A stretch of DNA of 35,526 nt from an uncultured Candidatus Actinomarina sp. (GTDB lineage: Bacteria; Actinomycetota; Acidimicrobiia; Actinomarinales; Actinomarinaceae): the NCBI GenBank assembly GCA_902599555.1, contig CACKFQ010000008.1, positions 1 through 35,526 of the forward strand. The letters are read 5' to 3'. Position 1 is the stretch's first letter. Each line of letters starts with the position of its first letter. Positions 25,120-34,361 of this stretch are shown here, one piece after another. Below the pieces are notes generated by a model. The model ran no database searches and was not told the DNA's origin. It saw only the letters and a list, made by a program, of their open reading frames with translations. The position numbers and the translations under genes are program-made.

Positions 25120-27181
25120 ATCTGTCAATTTAGATGTTGATGGTATGACTTGTGCTGCTTGTGCTGCAAGAGTTGAGCGTGTACTAACAAAAAACGAACA
25201 TGTATTAGACGCATCAGTGAGCTTTCCTTTAAAATCTGCAATTGTAGATATCGCAGATGATGAAAGTTTTGATTTTGATGAAATTATTAAATCAGTAAAT
25301 AAGATTGGCTATAAAGCAAAAGAAGCTTCTGAAGATAACACTGAAAAAAAGATCAAATTTAAAATCTTTATCCCAATAGCTTCATTATTAATGACTGTTT
25401 CTCTTAGGTATTTTTTTGAAGCAGGTCTAGATTTAATATCCTACCTTATAGGTTTTTTTGTTATTTTAGTTCTTGGAAGAAATTTCCATATATCTGCGTT
25501 TAAAAAAATTAAAAATCTTGATTTCAATATGGACACTTTAATCTCGCTTGGAAGTTTGAGCTCTTTATTAATTTCTTTATTACCGGCTGAGCTGGTTTCT
25601 TCAGTAAGTTCTGCATCGAGTGAAAATAAAATGTTTCTTGATACTGGAGCTTTTATTGTGTCTTTTTTACTTATTGGTAAGGCAGTAGAAGATAGGGTAA
25701 TAGAAGAGTCTGTGAAAACATCTGAGTCAATAAAAAGTCGTATGCCAAAAACTTTGATAGTAAATAGAGATAAAGGCAGAATTGAAATACCTACAAAAGA
25801 TGTCAAAGAAAAAGATCGTTTCAATGTAATGGTCGGTGAAATTATTCCCGTTGATGGTGAGATTGTTGAAGGTGAAACTACTGTTGATGAAAGCCTTCTT
25901 ACTGGAGAATCTATTCCTTTAACAAAGGAAAAAGGAGACCAGGTTGTTGGAGGAAGTATTAATTTACAAGGAAATATAGAGATTGAAGTAAAAGAATCTT
26001 ACCAAAAATCAACTTATAACATTATCGAAGACTTAATCAGAAATGCTCAGGGAACTAAGCCAGATATTCAAAAATCACTCGACACAATTACACAGTATTT
26101 TGTACCGGTTGTTTTATTTACTAGTTTTAGCACTTTTGCCTTCAAGTATCTAATTCAAGATGTTGCCTTAATAGACGCCTTAAAAAATGCAATAGCTGTA
26201 TTAGTTATTGCATGTCCATGTGCACTGGGACTAGCAACCCCAATAGTTTTATTTAAAACTGCAACAGTCAGCAAGCTAAAAGGCTTTCTTTTTAAGAATT
26301 TTGATATTCTTCAAAAGTTTGGAGACATAAATACAATGGTTTTTGACAAAACGGGTACTCTTTCCTCCGGTATTTTTAAAATCAAGGAAATTCAGATGCC
26401 TAATGAAACTATTCCAAGAAGTACTGTTTTGCAGTTGATTGCAAGTCTTGAAAACTATTCTCAACACCCAATTGCAAAAAGTATTGTTTATCAAGCAGAG
26501 CTGGAGGATTTAACACTTCTTCCTGCTTCAAATATAAAAGAAAAACCAGGCGTTGGAATTGAAGGCATTGTTGAAGAGCAATTTATTAAAATTGAAAAAA
26601 ACAAAGAGAAAAATGACTCTTCACTTAAAGTTTCAATTAATGATCTGGATTATTTTTTATACCTAGAAGAAGAATCATCCGTATCTAACAATTTTTTAAA
26701 AGAGCTTAAAGATGAGAAGAATATCGTAATTCTCTCTGGTGATAAAAAAGTTAATGTAGAAAAATTTGCTGAAGAACAAAACATAAAAGATTTTTATTCT
26801 GATAAAAGTCCTGAGGAAAAACTTGATTTTATAAAAGATATTCAAAAAGACGAGAGGGTAATTTTTGTTGGTGATGGAGTTAATGATTCACCGTCAATTA
26901 AACAAGCTGATGTTGGAGTAACCACCTCTTCTAGTAGCCAGATTGCACAGGTTTCTGGAGATATATTAATCCACAAAGGAGGTTTAGAAACTCTGAGTGA
27001 AGTATTTAATCTTTCAAAAAAATCAAAACATAGAATATATCAAAATCTTTTTCTCGCCTTTATTTACAACACACTAATGATACCTATTGCAGTTGTTGGC
27101 CTAATTACACCTAATTTGGCAGCACTAGCAATGGCACTTTCTAGTATTTCGGTAGTAATAAACTCATCAAGAAAACTCTGA
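25103..27181 (+). CDS. copA: Copper-translocating P-type ATPase (CopA-like)
   Basis: This P1B-type ATPase exports Cu(I) from the cytoplasm. It has one N-terminal HMA domain with GMTCAAC (C17, C20), then membrane helices, and the actuator motif TGES (T267-S270). The metal-selective CPC is in ACPCALG (C371, C373), the phosphorylation site is DKTGT (D415), the P1B-specific histidine is in SQHP, and the hinge is GDGVNDSP (G590 on). It has 692 residues from the TTG start at 25103, which I prefer because AAGG lies 8 nt upstream. An ATG at 25085 in the same frame would add six residues but has no ribosome binding site. It overlaps copZ by 17 nt. Confidence 0.95.
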   Translation: MSNQVKSVNLDVDGMTCAACAARVERVLTKNEHVLDASVSFPLKSAIVDIADDESFDFDEIIKSVNKIGYKAKEASEDNTEKKIKFKIFIPIASLLMTVSLRYFFEAGLDLISYLIGFFVILVLGRNFHISAFKKIKNLDFNMDTLISLGSLSSLLISLLPAELVSSVSSASSENKMFLDTGAFIVSFLLIGKAVEDRVIEESVKTSESIKSRMPKTLIVNRDKGRIEIPTKDVKEKDRFNVMVGEIIPVDGEIVEGETTVDESLLTGESIPLTKEKGDQVVGGSINLQGNIEIEVKESYQKSTYNIIEDLIRNAQGTKPDIQKSLDTITQYFVPVVLFTSFSTFAFKYLIQDVALIDALKNAIAVLVIACPCALGLATPIVLFKTATVSKLKGFLFKNFDILQKFGDINTMVFDKTGTLSSGIFKIKEIQMPNETIPRSTVLQLIASLENYSQHPIAKSIVYQAELEDLTLLPASNIKEKPGVGIEGIVEEQFIKIEKNKEKNDSSLKVSINDLDYFLYLEEESSVSNNFLKELKDEKNIVILSGDKKVNVEKFAEEQNIKDFYSDKSPEEKLDFIKDIQKDERVIFVGDGVNDSPSIKQADVGVTTSSSSQIAQVSGDILIHKGGLETLSEVFNLSKKSKHRIYQNLFLAFIYNTLMIPIAVVGLITPNLAALAMALSSISVVINSSRKL

Positions 27182-27224
27182 AAATTAATCTTAAATAAAT
27201 CTATCGCAACATTATTCTTCAAAT

Positions 27225-28073
27225 ATGGAAGATGTAGTTTGGTATAGAAAGCCACTTTTATCAGAACCTGTTGCAATACTTGCATTCGAAGGCTGGAGTG
27301 ATGCTGGCAACACTGCCACCGGTTGTGTTGAGAACTTGAGCAGCACGTATGAGGTTGAACCGTTTGCAGAATTAAACTCAGATTCATATTATAACTACCA
27401 AATGAGAAGGCCAATTGTTGAAGTTAAAGACTTTGGAGAAAGAAACTTTCACTGGCCCCAAACATCTTTTTACTCAATTGAAGACTACAAGTTGAAAAGT
27501 GATTTGATATTAGTTTTTGGCGAAGAGCCATCAATGAAGTGGAAAGATTACTCAAGAAACATTTCGGATACGCTGCTTGAGCTTGGAGTAAAAAAAGCGG
27601 TAACTTTAGGTGCTTTTTTTGGACAAGTTGCACACACGCTTCCTGTACCAATATTTGGTGTTAGCGGAGATCCAACATTTCATTCAAGATACAATGTCTT
27701 AAATCCAAATTATTCTGGACCTACAGGTATTACTAGTGTTGTTGGGCAAACACTCAGAGATAATGGTATCGAGACTGCAGGGCTTTGGGCAGCTGTTCCT
27801 CATTACCTAAGTAGTGGTGGTTATCCTAAAGGAATGAGTGCACTGTTAAATAAAACTTCCGATATCTTAAAAATTGATATTGATGATTCTGGAATTCAAA
27901 GTGAAGGACAACAGTTTGAACTAAAAATTAACAAGGCTATGGAAAACTCTCAAGATTTAGCAGAATACGTTTCTAAATTAGAAGAAGCTGATGTTAGTAT
28001 CGAAGATAATTTTTCAGAAGATAATCTTGTTCAACAAATTGAAGATTTCTTAAATGAAGAGAGAGAAATTTAA
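27225..28073 (+). CDS. PAC2-family protein
   Basis: The 282-residue protein of the PAC2 (proteasome assembly chaperone 2-like) family is common in Actinomycetota. Landmarks are the opening LLSEPVAILAFEGWSDAGNTATG, the central GEEPSMKWKDYSRNISDTLLELGVKKAVTLGAFFGQVAHTLPVPIFG, and WAAVPHYLSSGGYPKGMSALL. A role in proteasome or protein assembly is suggested by homology to the archaeal and eukaryotic chaperone, but it is not proven in bacteria. Its stop codon abuts that of the convergent bS22-like gene without a spacer. Confidence 0.9.
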   Translation: MEDVVWYRKPLLSEPVAILAFEGWSDAGNTATGCVENLSSTYEVEPFAELNSDSYYNYQMRRPIVEVKDFGERNFHWPQTSFYSIEDYKLKSDLILVFGEEPSMKWKDYSRNISDTLLELGVKKAVTLGAFFGQVAHTLPVPIFGVSGDPTFHSRYNVLNPNYSGPTGITSVVGQTLRDNGIETAGLWAAVPHYLSSGGYPKGMSALLNKTSDILKIDIDDSGIQSEGQQFELKINKAMENSQDLAEYVSKLEEADVSIEDNFSEDNLVQQIEDFLNEEREI

Positions 28074-28169
28074 CTAAACGCTTTTCTTCTTATGTCTATT
28101 TGATTTACGACGTTTACGGTATTTATGTTTTGACATTTTTTTACGTCTTTTTTTAATCAAAGATCCCAT
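28074..28169 (-). CDS. AURKAIP1/COX24-domain small ribosomal protein (bS22-like)
   Basis: This 31-residue, extremely basic protein starts MGSLIKKRRKKMSKHKYRKR and continues with further Arg/Lys/His. The pattern MGSxIKKRRKRMSKKKHRK is the signature of the actinobacterial AURKAIP1/COX24 family. In mycobacteria that family includes bS22, a tiny protein built into the 30S subunit near the decoding centre. The ATG at 28169 is preceded by GGAAAAAAGGAA in the 5' leader. It lies convergent and directly against the PAC2 gene, and 71 nt downstream of the phosphotransferase gene on the same strand. Small size is why it is easily missed. Confidence 0.88.
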   Translation of the reverse strand: MGSLIKKRRKKMSKHKYRKRRKSNRHKKKSV

Positions 28170-28240
28170 AAATTAAATTTTTTTCCTTTTTTCCTAACTG
28201 CGAAAGTCTAACGGATTTTCATGATTAATTGAAAATCTTT

Positions 28241-29098
28241 TTAAAGTTTTTTATCAGTACCGAGATTTATTGCTTTTAATAAAGCGTTTTTACCATCATT
28301 GTCCTCTGGAGAACGTTTTAATGCCCATAATCCCCAAGTGATCATTGATAGTATTTCAAAATATTCAAACTTTTCGATTTCATCTTTTTTTAGAATATTA
28401 ATTTCATTGAGTGCCTGTTGACGCATATTCTTATCTAAGTCGAATTCATTTTGCCAAAATAAGTCTGCGTAATCAAAATACTTGTCTCCCATCGATGAAT
28501 ATTCCCAGTCAATTAGGTATGTTCGATCATCATATATTACAAAATTGCCTGAATAAAGATCTTGGTGACAAGGTTCATTATTAATACCAATTTCTTTAAT
28601 TTTTTTAATAATCTCAAAACCAACTTCTTTTGCATCTCTCTCGATTGAGTTAGAAATATCAGCAATTTCGCTAAACACATTCAGTGGTGAAAAATTATTT
28701 TCAAAAGCTAAATCTGAATTGTGTAAATCAAACAGCTTTTTGAAGGCTTCCTTTCTCATATTTTCGTTTTTAAAATCAGAAGATTTATATGTGTATACAT
28801 CAAAATATTTGGAAATTTTAACACCTGTATTTTCATCAAAAATTATATAAGGTAAGGTCAATCCATACTCCTGTACCTTTAATGTATTTTGTTTTTCAGA
28901 TTTTCTATTAATTACATCTGGGTTATCACCAGGTATTCTTAAAACGAACTTTTCATTATCCAGATCTACTACATAGCTTGTATTTGTAATGCCATTTAGT
29001 TCTGAAATCTCATATTTACTTTCATCTTTTAAATTTGAAATGCCATACTTTAAAAATATTTCAATCACTTCACTAGCTTTGATCATATTCATTATCAT
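28241..29098 (-). CDS. Choline/ethanolamine-kinase-like phosphotransferase
   Basis: The 285-residue protein has the aminoglycoside phosphotransferase/choline kinase fold. The N-lobe has SYVVDLDNEKFVLRIPGDN with the ATP-binding Lys region replaced by VLRIPG, as in choline kinases. The catalytic loop is CHQDLYSGNF (H178, D180) and the metal-binding acid is in LIDWEYSSMGDKYFD (D197). DWEYS is typical of the choline kinase branch, so phosphorylation of choline or a related amino-alcohol is the best guess; an aminoglycoside role is unlikely. The start may be 29098, 29092 or 29086 (ATG codons in a row); none has a clear ribosome binding site. Confidence 0.85.
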   Translation of the reverse strand: MIMNMIKASEVIEIFLKYGISNLKDESKYEISELNGITNTSYVVDLDNEKFVLRIPGDNPDVINRKSEKQNTLKVQEYGLTLPYIIFDENTGVKISKYFDVYTYKSSDFKNENMRKEAFKKLFDLHNSDLAFENNFSPLNVFSEIADISNSIERDAKEVGFEIIKKIKEIGINNEPCHQDLYSGNFVIYDDRTYLIDWEYSSMGDKYFDYADLFWQNEFDLDKNMRQQALNEINILKKDEIEKFEYFEILSMITWGLWALKRSPEDNDGKNALLKAINLGTDKKL

Positions 29099-29108
29099 AA
29101 TATAAGTT

Positions 29109-29309
29109 ATGAATGATCCATTTGCACTAGATTTAACAATTATTCTTCTTTTGCTAGGTGTTGGAGCAGCTATGGTTGCAGGAAACCTCGCAGCTTTTTT
29201 TAATAAGAATCATAAAAGACAAAATATGTATTTGAGAAGAACTGTTTTTTTAACTGGTGTTGGTTTTTTAATAACTATATGGTCTATTGCATCTTTAATA
29301 AACAGATAA
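29109..29309 (+). CDS. Small hypothetical membrane protein
   Basis: I do not recognise a family. The 66-residue product has two hydrophobic helices (about residues 8-30 and 47-63) joined by a basic loop with HKRQNMYLRR, which predicts an inside-facing loop and both termini outside. It starts 10 nt from the divergent phosphotransferase gene, so both promoters overlap, and it ends 43 nt before dcd. No frame on either strand gives a better alternative for this stretch. Confidence 0.6.
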   Translation: MNDPFALDLTIILLLLGVGAAMVAGNLAAFFNKNHKRQNMYLRRTVFLTGVGFLITIWSIASLINR

Positions 29310-29352
29310 TTTTTTATAAAACGATTAATATATTCAAAGAGTAAGGGGAAAA

Positions 29353-29916
29353 ATGTTATCAGATATAGATATAAAAAACTCAATTAAAAATAATGAAATT
29401 GAGATATCTCCATTGATTGACGATTATATCCAGCCTTCAAGTGTGGATCTAAGAGTGGGAACTGATTTTAGAGTTTTTGAAAACCATAAATATTCACATA
29501 TTGATCCAAAAGCTCAACAAGATGATCTAACTTCGCTTGTGACTGCGACGATCGAAGAACCATTTGTACTTCATCCAGGTGAATTTGTACTTGGAACTAC
29601 GTTTGAAAAAGTTTCTCTTTCAAATAAAGTTGTTGCAAGACTTGAAGGAAAAAGTTCACTTGGAAGAATTGGTTTATTAATTCACTCTACTGCTGGTTTT
29701 GTTGATCCAGGATTTTCTGGATACTTAACACTTGAACTTTCAAACGTAGCAAATCTACCGATAAAAATTTATCCTGAGATGAAGATTGGTCAAATTTCTT
29801 TTTATTACCTGAATTCGCCTTCAGAATCTGAATATGGATCAGAAACTTATGGGAGTAAGTACCAAGGGCAGGAAGGCCCCACTCCAAGCAGAAGTCATAC
29901 TGACTTTAAAAAATAA
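29353..29916 (+). CDS. dcd: dCTP deaminase
   Basis: Dcd converts dCTP to dUTP for dTTP synthesis; the actinobacterial form (as in Mycobacterium) also hydrolyses the dUTP to dUMP. The 187-residue trimeric enzyme shows PSSVDLRVG near residue 27, [28 protein letters not shown] (from R96) with the catalytic Glu after the conserved [10 protein letters not shown] loop, and a C-terminal tail ([15 protein letters not shown]) that covers the active site. Which of the two activities it has cannot be decided from these motifs alone. The start has AAGGGG 6-7 nt upstream. It overlaps the DUF554 gene by 1 nt. Confidence 0.95.
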   Translation: MLSDIDIKNSIKNNEIEISPLIDDYIQPSSVDLRVGTDFRVFENHKYSHIDPKAQQDDLTSLVTATIEEPFVLHPGEFVLGTTFEKVSLSNKVVARLEGKSSLGRIGLLIHSTAGFVDPGFSGYLTLELSNVANLPIKIYPEMKIGQISFYYLNSPSESEYGSETYGSKYQGQEGPTPSRSHTDFKK

Positions 29917-30599
29917 TGATTCCTGGAATAGGCACACTAATAAATTCCTTTGCTGTTATTGGTGTTGGAGTTTTAACAAGGTTCTTCGTTAAAAAAGAAA
30001 TTAAAAATTTCGAAAACAATTTATTACCACTTGGTCTACTTGTTCTAACACTGGGGATAAGGGAATCTCTAAAAAGTCCCGAGTTTTTACTCACATTAGT
30101 AGCAGTATTACTTGGTGCAATTATAGGTTCTTACTTAAGGATAGAAGAGAGAATAAAAAGTTTTGGGGAGTATCTACATAATAAATTTGAAAAAGATAAT
30201 TCAGAAAAAAGTAAGTTTATTGAAAGCTATTTAACTGCTTCTTTAATAGTAGTTACTGGACCACTTGCTATCGTTGGTCCCTTTCTTGATGTGGTCGAAG
30301 GGAATATAGAATTACTTTTAATTAAAACAGCACTCGATTGTTTTCTTGTGTTATTTCTGACTTCAAGTGGTGGAAAAGGAGCAGGATACTCTGGAATTTC
30401 AATTTTAATCTATCAAGGATTCTTTACCCTGTGCGCATTAGGTCTTGGGGGTTCTATAGACCAAGTTGTAGCAGATTCAATTGCAGGCATTGGTGGAGTT
30501 TTGCTTGTAGGTGTTGGAATAAATCTGTTGGGATTAAAGCAAATACCAGTTGGTAATTATATATTGAGTCTGTTTGTTCCCTTTTTTATAACATTTTAA
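29916..30599 (+). CDS. DUF554 family membrane protein
   Basis: The 227-residue polytopic membrane protein has about six hydrophobic segments. The family-typical start is IPGIGTLINSFAVIGVGVLTRFF, then GAIIGSYLRIEERIKSFGEYL. The region FIESYLTASLIVVTGPLAIVGPFLDVVEGN includes the usual small-residue-rich helix. The function of DUF554 proteins (E. coli YqgA-like) is not established; a transport role is likely. The ATG shares its first base with the dcd stop. The 3' end overlaps the convergent acyltransferase gene by 14 nt. Confidence 0.87.
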   Translation: MIPGIGTLINSFAVIGVGVLTRFFVKKEIKNFENNLLPLGLLVLTLGIRESLKSPEFLLTLVAVLLGAIIGSYLRIEERIKSFGEYLHNKFEKDNSEKSKFIESYLTASLIVVTGPLAIVGPFLDVVEGNIELLLIKTALDCFLVLFLTSSGGKGAGYSGISILIYQGFFTLCALGLGGSIDQVVADSIAGIGGVLLVGVGINLLGLKQIPVGNYILSLFVPFFITF

Positions 30600-31236
30600 A
30601 AGTTCTAGTTGCTCCTTCAACCCCACTAAATAAGCTTGCTATTTTTTCTGATTCTTGTTCAAATGTTCCAGTTATATATTTAGGCTCTTGAATTCGAAAA
30701 CACCTATTTTTAAAATCAATTTCAATTGGCACGTAAGGAATATTTAATCCTTTTGCTAAATAATAAAAGCCACTTCTAAATTGCTTAACAGGTTCAACTC
30801 CCCCTTCTGGGGCTATAACTAAAATGTAGTTATTAATAGTTTTAAATTCTTCAACAGCTCCTCTAATTAGTCCTTTGGAGTTAACACGGTACACAGGTAT
30901 ACCACCGAGCTTTAGCATCAAGTACTTTTGTAACCACCAGAATGGCCAAGGAATGCCTTGCCTGTCTAAATTTTTAGATATAGTAAATAAACTTGGAAGT
31001 CTAGTAAATACCCAAGCTGCTCCAAAAAAATTGACTTTTAAATCTAATGCCCATACAGCTAATAAGGCATACCAGGCATCTCTCATGGCTGTATGAGGAA
31101 TACCTATAAGTATCATTTTTTCCAAATCAGGAATTTTTCCTTTAATTTCCCATCTAAAAAGTTTTAGCAAAAACCTTCCTAAAGGTCCTAATATTTTTCT
31201 TTGTTTTTTAGCTAGTTTTTCATTTGTAGGAATCAT
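30586..31236 (-). CDS. Lysophospholipid acyltransferase (PlsC-like)
   Basis: The 216-residue protein of the glycerolphosphate acyltransferase superfamily transfers an acyl chain to a lysophospholipid or related acceptor at the membrane. The HX4D catalytic motif appears as PHTAMRD (H48, D53). The third motif, usually PEGTR, reads APEGGVEPVKQFRSGFYYLA. The fourth has the expected IPYVPIEID. The altered second half of the PEG motif matches a subgroup acting on non-standard acceptors, so the exact substrate is open. It is last in lysC-asd-acyltransferase and overlaps asd by ATGA. Confidence 0.85.
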   Translation of the reverse strand: MIPTNEKLAKKQRKILGPLGRFLLKLFRWEIKGKIPDLEKMILIGIPHTAMRDAWYALLAVWALDLKVNFFGAAWVFTRLPSLFTISKNLDRQGIPWPFWWLQKYLMLKLGGIPVYRVNSKGLIRGAVEEFKTINNYILVIAPEGGVEPVKQFRSGFYYLAKGLNIPYVPIEIDFKNRCFRIQEPKYITGTFEQESEKIASLFSGVEGATRTFKML

Positions 31237-32219
31237 AATTTTTCTACAAACTTAGCTATCTGCACTGCATTTAAAGCAGCTCCTTTTAGAAGATTGTCTG
31301 ATACTACCCAAAAGTTTAAAATCTTTTTAGATGAAAGTCCTTGTCTAATTCTAGAGACTAAGACCTCATCTTTTCCTTCTACGTCTAAAGGTGTTGGTAG
31401 TGAATCACTCCATACCTCAACACCATCAAAACTGTGCAGCAACTCAGTGCATTCCTCTATGTCTACTTCATTTTCAAATACTGCGGAGCAAAAAGTTCCA
31501 TGACCTGTCCTTACTCCTACCCTTGCATTAGATGGTTCAACAACTAAATCTGGAATTGATAGTATTTTTCTTGATTCATTAACAAATTTCATTTCTTCAT
31601 CAGAGTATCCGTTATCAGTTAAGCTTCCTGCGAGAGGAATAACGTTCCGAGCTATTGGATTTGTATAATGAGCCTGTTGATAATTTGCATCTAGCTTATC
31701 ACCTAATAACGTCTCTTTTTCCAATGATTTTATAGCTTCAGACCCTGATCCAGACACTGCCTGATAAGCAACAGGGGTCATGGAAGATAGAGTGTACTTA
31801 TCATGTAGGGGCTTTAAAGCCATTACTAATCCCATTGTTGTACAGTTTGGATTAGATATAAGTTTTGATTCTTTTGTGATTATGTTTTCATTAATTCCAT
31901 ACACAACAAGAGGAACTTCATCGTTCATTCGAAAAACAGATGAGTTGTCTATAACAAACGAACCATTGTCTATGAAATTAGTTGCGTATTCTTTAGACCT
32001 TTCACTACCAGCTGAAAATAGTGCAATGTTATATTCTCCAATATTTTCTTTATTAAGTTCTTTAACAGTTAATTCTTTATCATTAATTCTTATCTTTTTT
32101 CCTTCTGAGGATTTTGAAGCAAAGAGTGAGTATTCAACATCTACATCGAAATACTGTTCACATAAATTTATAATATTTGTGCCAACAAGGCCTGTTGCAC
32201 CAACAATTGCTATCTTCAT
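31233..32219 (-). CDS. asd: Aspartate-semialdehyde dehydrogenase
   Basis: Asd reduces aspartyl phosphate to aspartate semialdehyde with NADPH, the branch point to lysine, diaminopimelate, threonine and methionine. The 328-residue enzyme has GATGLVGTNIINL (NADP-binding, residues 8-20) and the catalytic cysteine C126 in SNPNCTTMGLVMAL. The substrate-binding region with the catalytic histidine is ARVGVRTGHGTFCSAVF. Length is normal. It overlaps lysC by ATGA and the acyltransferase by ATGA, forming a tight operon. Confidence 0.97.
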   Translation of the reverse strand: MKIAIVGATGLVGTNIINLCEQYFDVDVEYSLFASKSSEGKKIRINDKELTVKELNKENIGEYNIALFSAGSERSKEYATNFIDNGSFVIDNSSVFRMNDEVPLVVYGINENIITKESKLISNPNCTTMGLVMALKPLHDKYTLSSMTPVAYQAVSGSGSEAIKSLEKETLLGDKLDANYQQAHYTNPIARNVIPLAGSLTDNGYSDEEMKFVNESRKILSIPDLVVEPSNARVGVRTGHGTFCSAVFENEVDIEECTELLHSFDGVEVWSDSLPTPLDVEGKDEVLVSRIRQGLSSKKILNFWVVSDNLLKGAALNAVQIAKFVEKL

Positions 32220-33436
32220 TCTTTTTCTATGAATTCCTTATGTAAAGCTTCCAAAGCAGCGTTTATATCTTTACTGTCAATTACACAAGAAACTCTTATG
32301 GGGGATGTTGAAATCATTGAAATATTTATTGAGTTTTCCCCTAGTATTTTAAACATTTTCGATGCGACCCCTGATTCTGATTTCATCCCAGCACCGATAA
32401 TTGAAACTCTTCCGACATTTTCATCAACATCATAACCTTTGGCTTTAAGTTCTGTAGCAATAGTTTTTAACATATCTTCAACAGCATTCTTTTGTTCAGT
32501 AGGTGCGGTAAATGAAATATCAGTTATTGAGTCTTTAGACACATTTTGGACAATCATATCTACATTGATGCCGATTTCGGATAATGAACCAAAAACTGTT
32601 CCTGCAATTCCAGGTTGATCTGGTACCTCAAAAAGAGTAAATTTAACTTCTTTAGTATTATGAGTAACTCCGCTAACTAATGCTTCTTCCATAACTTTCT
32701 CTTTTACTTCAGTACCTTCATTATTTGTAAACGTTGATTTTACAATTATTGGTACATTATACCTTCTGCCGAATTCTACAGACCTAGCCATTAAAACTCC
32801 AGCGCCTGAAGAAGCCATTTCTAACATTTCTTCATAGGTAATTTCTGGAATTAATTCAGCAGAGTTGACTACTCTTGGATCTGCAGTAAATACTCCTTCT
32901 ACATCAGTAAATATTTCGCACCTCTCTGCTCCAAGAGCAGCAGCAAGTGCAACTGCAGTCGCATCAGAACCTCCTCTGCCTAAAGTTGTTATTTCTTTAG
33001 TGTCTCTGTTAAACCCCTGAAACCCAGCAACAATTACAATGTCGCCGTTCTCTAAGCCTTCTTTAACTCTTTCACCAGTTATTTCCTCTATTTCAGCTTG
33101 TCCGTGTCTAGATGTTGTAATTATCCCAGCTTGTGAACCAGTAAGAGAAAAAGAGCTGTATCCGAGACTGTTTAGATGCATTGATAATAAAGACATTGTG
33201 ATTCTCTCACCTGCTGACAGAAGCATATCCAGTTCCCTTGGTGTTGGATTTTCTGAGAGATCGTTAGCAAGTTGAATTAATTCATCTGTACTTGAACCCA
33301 TTGCAGACGGAACAACTACTACGTCATTACCGTTTTTCTTACAATCGATAATTCTCTCAGCAACAATTCTGAGTGAATCTGTATCTGCAACACTCGTACC
33401 GCCAAATTTTTGCACTATTAAACTCATTGGAAACAT
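32216..33436 (-). CDS. lysC: Aspartate kinase
   Basis: LysC phosphorylates aspartate, opening the aspartate-family pathway. The kinase domain begins VQKFGGTSVADTDSLR and contains ERITMSLLSMHLNSLG, TTLGRGGSDATAVALAAALGAERCEIFTDVEGV and the usual GVLMARSVEFGRRYNVPI. Two ACT domains follow from about residue 265 (FTLFEVPDQPGIAGTVF and VSIIGAGMKSESGVASKMFKIL), indicating feedback control by lysine and/or threonine. No separate beta subunit is evident; internal starts in this gene are possible, as in Bacillus. The first ATG is at 33436; the ATG at 33427 (MSLIVQKFGG) fits homologues better. Confidence 0.96.
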   Translation of the reverse strand: MFPMSLIVQKFGGTSVADTDSLRIVAERIIDCKKNGNDVVVVPSAMGSSTDELIQLANDLSENPTPRELDMLLSAGERITMSLLSMHLNSLGYSSFSLTGSQAGIITTSRHGQAEIEEITGERVKEGLENGDIVIVAGFQGFNRDTKEITTLGRGGSDATAVALAAALGAERCEIFTDVEGVFTADPRVVNSAELIPEITYEEMLEMASSGAGVLMARSVEFGRRYNVPIIVKSTFTNNEGTEVKEKVMEEALVSGVTHNTKEVKFTLFEVPDQPGIAGTVFGSLSEIGINVDMIVQNVSKDSITDISFTAPTEQKNAVEDMLKTIATELKAKGYDVDENVGRVSIIGAGMKSESGVASKMFKILGENSINISMISTSPIRVSCVIDSKDINAALEALHKEFIEKE

Positions 33437-33482
33437 TCTAATTAATTTATTAAAGAATTAAAGACCCTAGTACTCTAGTTTT

Positions 33483-34361
33483 ATGAGTATAGATTTACAT
33501 GTTCACTCAGTAAATTCTGACGGAACCGATTCAACTGAAGCTATTATTGAATCCTCTATTGAACTACAATTAGAGGCTATTTGTATTTCAGACCATGAAT
33601 ACCTCACTAAGGTTCCTCAACAAAACAATATAGAGATAATCCAAGGTGTAGAAATAAGTGTAAGTTGGGATCTTCTTGATGATACTAACAAATTTGGTGG
33701 TACTCATTTGTTGGTATATTTTCTCAACGAAGAGTCTCCCTTAGATAAAAAACTCATTGAATTGAGGCAAAATAAAATTGAAAGAAATTATTCAATTATT
33801 GATAATTTGGAAGAATTTGAAATTTATATTGATAAAAAAGATCTTGATAGCTTGGAGACAAAAGTACCCGGAAGGCCTCATATTGCAGAACTTATGGTTA
33901 AAAAAAATTATGTTTCAAACATTTCTGAGGCTTTTTCAAAATATCTTGGTAATGGAAAAATAGATGGGATTGATAATCACCAGTTGGGCATCAAAGAAAT
34001 TATAAATTTAGCAAAGCAATCAAAATCCTTAGTGTTTCTTGCTCATCCTCATACTCTTATGAGCAATAAATTATATTCCAAGTCAGACAACTGGATAGAT
34101 AATAAATTTCATAATTATATTCAAACACTCAAAGATATGGATATTGACGGAATTGAAGTTTATTATCCTGGATACTCCCATAACACCATCAATACATTGC
34201 TAGAGGTGTGTGAAAATCAAAAACTTTTAGTATCAGGTGGTAGTGATTTTCATGGAAGTAGGAAACCAAACAATCTATTAGGTATAGGGTATGAAAATTC
34301 CCCAATAAAGGTTCCCTATGAATTACTATCTAAAATGAAAGAGTTGCATGCAAAATTATAA
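33483..34361 (+). CDS. PHP-domain phosphoesterase (RNase AM/YciV-like)
   Basis: The 292-residue metal-dependent phosphoesterase starts MSIDLHVHSVNSDGTDS (H6, H8), followed by ISDHEYL. Later it carries VFLAHPHTL and SGGSDFHGSRKPNNLLG, completing the four PHP motifs that bind two or three metal ions. The closest family is the 3',5'-nucleoside bisphosphate phosphatase/RNase AM (TrpH/YciV) group, which removes pAp or short 5' ends of RNA; the pairing here is by motif order only. Its end overlaps murJ by 14 nt, so the two are cotranscribed. Confidence 0.88.
   Translation: MSIDLHVHSVNSDGTDSTEAIIESSIELQLEAICISDHEYLTKVPQQNNIEIIQGVEISVSWDLLDDTNKFGGTHLLVYFLNEESPLDKKLIELRQNKIERNYSIIDNLEEFEIYIDKKDLDSLETKVPGRPHIAELMVKKNYVSNISEAFSKYLGNGKIDGIDNHQLGIKEIINLAKQSKSLVFLAHPHTLMSNKLYSKSDNWIDNKFHNYIQTLKDMDIDGIEVYYPGYSHNTINTLLEVCENQKLLVSGGSDFHGSRKPNNLLGIGYENSPIKVPYELLSKMKELHAKL

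Noticed and set aside
28241..29098. Phosphotransferase as an aminoglycoside-resistance gene
   Set aside because: The DWEYSSMGD motif and overall pattern fit the choline kinase branch, and the setting is housekeeping.
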